Shown here: positions 31,501 to 32,168 of the stretch, one piece after another
Layout: the number at the start of each line of letters is the position of its first letter
Position numbering within the stretch: position 1 is the first letter of the stretch
Assembly: GCA_910574195.1 (NCBI GenBank)
Contig: CAJTBF010000025.1
Coordinates: forward strand, 1-32,168
DNA from: Lachnospiraceae bacterium
Lineage (GTDB): Bacteria > Bacillota > Clostridia > Lachnospirales > Lachnospiraceae
Length of the DNA stretch: 32,168 nt
Direction of reading: 5' to 3'
The notes under the pieces: generated by a model
Seen by the model: the letters and a program-made list of their open reading frames with translations, nothing else
Database searches by the model: none
What the model was told of the DNA's origin: nothing
Made by a program: the position numbers and the translations under genes

Positions 31501-32168
31501 CTATGCTGCTTCTTTCAGGGAATCATAGTATTGCTGTCGTTTAACCATAGGAGGAAGCCCTCCGTTGGCAGAGCAGATTCTTCGGTTATTCCAGTAGCTG
31601 ATGAAATATCTCCAGATAATCGTCCTGAGTTCATCTGTGGTTATTTTTTCCGTATCATAACGGTCGTACAGCAGTTCTGATTTCATCCTTGCCCACATAC
31701 TTTCACAGCGGGCATTATCATGACATCTTCCGCCTGCACTGTTCATACTTTGCTGTATGCCGTACTGCCGGACCGCATCGCGGTATAGCTGGCTGGTGTA
31801 CTGGCTCTCTCTGTCACTATGGATAATGGCTCCACGGATACCGGGGTACGCATTAAAAGTATTTTCCAGTGTCTGAACACATAACGGTGCCTTCATGTTG
31901 GTATCCATTGCCAGACCGACCACGCTGGAATCAAAACAGTCAAAAACAGCAGAAACATACAGTTTTCCATCACTGGCTTTGATCTCTGTTATATCTGTAA
32001 CACATTTTGTCAGCGGCTCCTCTGCATGGAAATCACGTTTTAACAGATCGTCTGATTTTCTGGCTTCCCTGTCCGCTTTTGTGATCCCCTTTGGCTTGCG
32101 TCTGGGAGGATGACTGATTCCGATCTCTTCCATGATACGGTAAACAGTGCGTTCACTGGGAATATTCA
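31501..32168 (-). CDS. IS3-family transposase OrfB (5' end outside the window)
   Basis: The frame enters from the right edge (NIPSERTVYRIMEEIGISH, typical of the HTH_21 region of OrfB) and ends at 31501. The DDE catalytic core is present: Asp in CVTDITEIKA, Asp in IIHSDRESQYTS and Glu in ARCESMWARMKSEL, followed by FISYWNNRR and a C-terminal GLPPMVKRQQYY. These define an IS3-family integrase-like transposase. The visible part is intact. The right end of the IS must lie in 31371-31500; TTGACACATTTTCC at 31471 is a candidate tip, but I could not pair it with a left end. Confidence 0.92.
   Translation of the reverse strand, partial: NIPSERTVYRIMEEIGISHPPRRKPKGITKADREARKSDDLLKRDFHAEEPLTKCVTDITEIKASDGKLYVSAVFDCFDSSVVGLAMDTNMKAPLCVQTLENTFNAYPGIRGAIIHSDRESQYTSQLYRDAVRQYGIQQSMNSAGGRCHDNARCESMWARMKSELLYDRYDTEKITTDELRTIIWRYFISYWNNRRICSANGGLPPMVKRQQYYDSLKEAA

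Overview
The window looks like the accessory part of a low-to-middle GC Firmicutes chromosome, most likely a gut Lachnospiraceae or related Clostridia. The grounds are strong AGGAGG ribosome sites, GHKL/LytTR signalling, membrane-anchored GH3 glucosidases, a Tn4451-like mobilizable element with TnpW, and several ferredoxin-type aldo/keto reductases. This is inference from protein families; no rRNA or tRNA marker is present.

Layout. Position 1-44 is the first codons of an IS3-type OrfA that leaves the window, with an RBS-masking hairpin upstream. About 110-5580 is an integrative mobilizable element on the + strand: sigma-like regulator, structured oriT-like DNA, RHH accessory protein, MOBP-type relaxase, TnpW and a large serine recombinase. 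Next to it (5583-5665) is the right end of an IS21-family element, repeated at 26212-26288 in the same orientation. Then, all on the minus strand, come an Rpn/PD-(D/E)XK protein, decayed remnants including a frameshifted GtrA-like gene, a GH3 beta-glucosidase, and a membrane-anchored GH3 protein with permuted domain order.

The core (13226-21132, minus) is a tight run of nine genes: a small two-cysteine protein, aldo/keto reductase, DUF362 lipoprotein, flavodoxin-family protein, flavodoxin lipoprotein, second DUF362 lipoprotein, PF03773-type permease, LytTR response regulator and GHKL kinase. A LysR gene diverges from it at 21273. Convergent with that LysR gene is a second minus-strand group (22205-25842): two ferredoxin-type aldo/keto reductases, one with an in-frame deletion of about 70 residues that removes catalytic Lys and His, a sugar O-acetyltransferase, an unknown protein, and a CcdA/TauE-like permease whose 5' end is cut off by a decayed istB fragment. 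A third group (26289-30379) again has LysR diverging from the small two-cysteine protein (here with an apparent ACG start), followed by an alpha/beta hydrolase, two flavodoxin-family proteins, a lipoprotein aldo/keto reductase and a flavodoxin lipoprotein broken by the IS21 end. The window closes inside an IS3 OrfB.

How it may work together (inference). Two paralogous LysR/small-protein divergons control sets of flavin and nicotinamide-type redox proteins, several with lipoprotein signals that would place flavodoxin, DUF362 and aldo/keto reductase domains outside the membrane. The best candidate for an undescribed system is this LysR plus small two-cysteine protein plus extracytoplasmic redox lipoprotein module, apparently duplicated and then broken up by IS21 activity.
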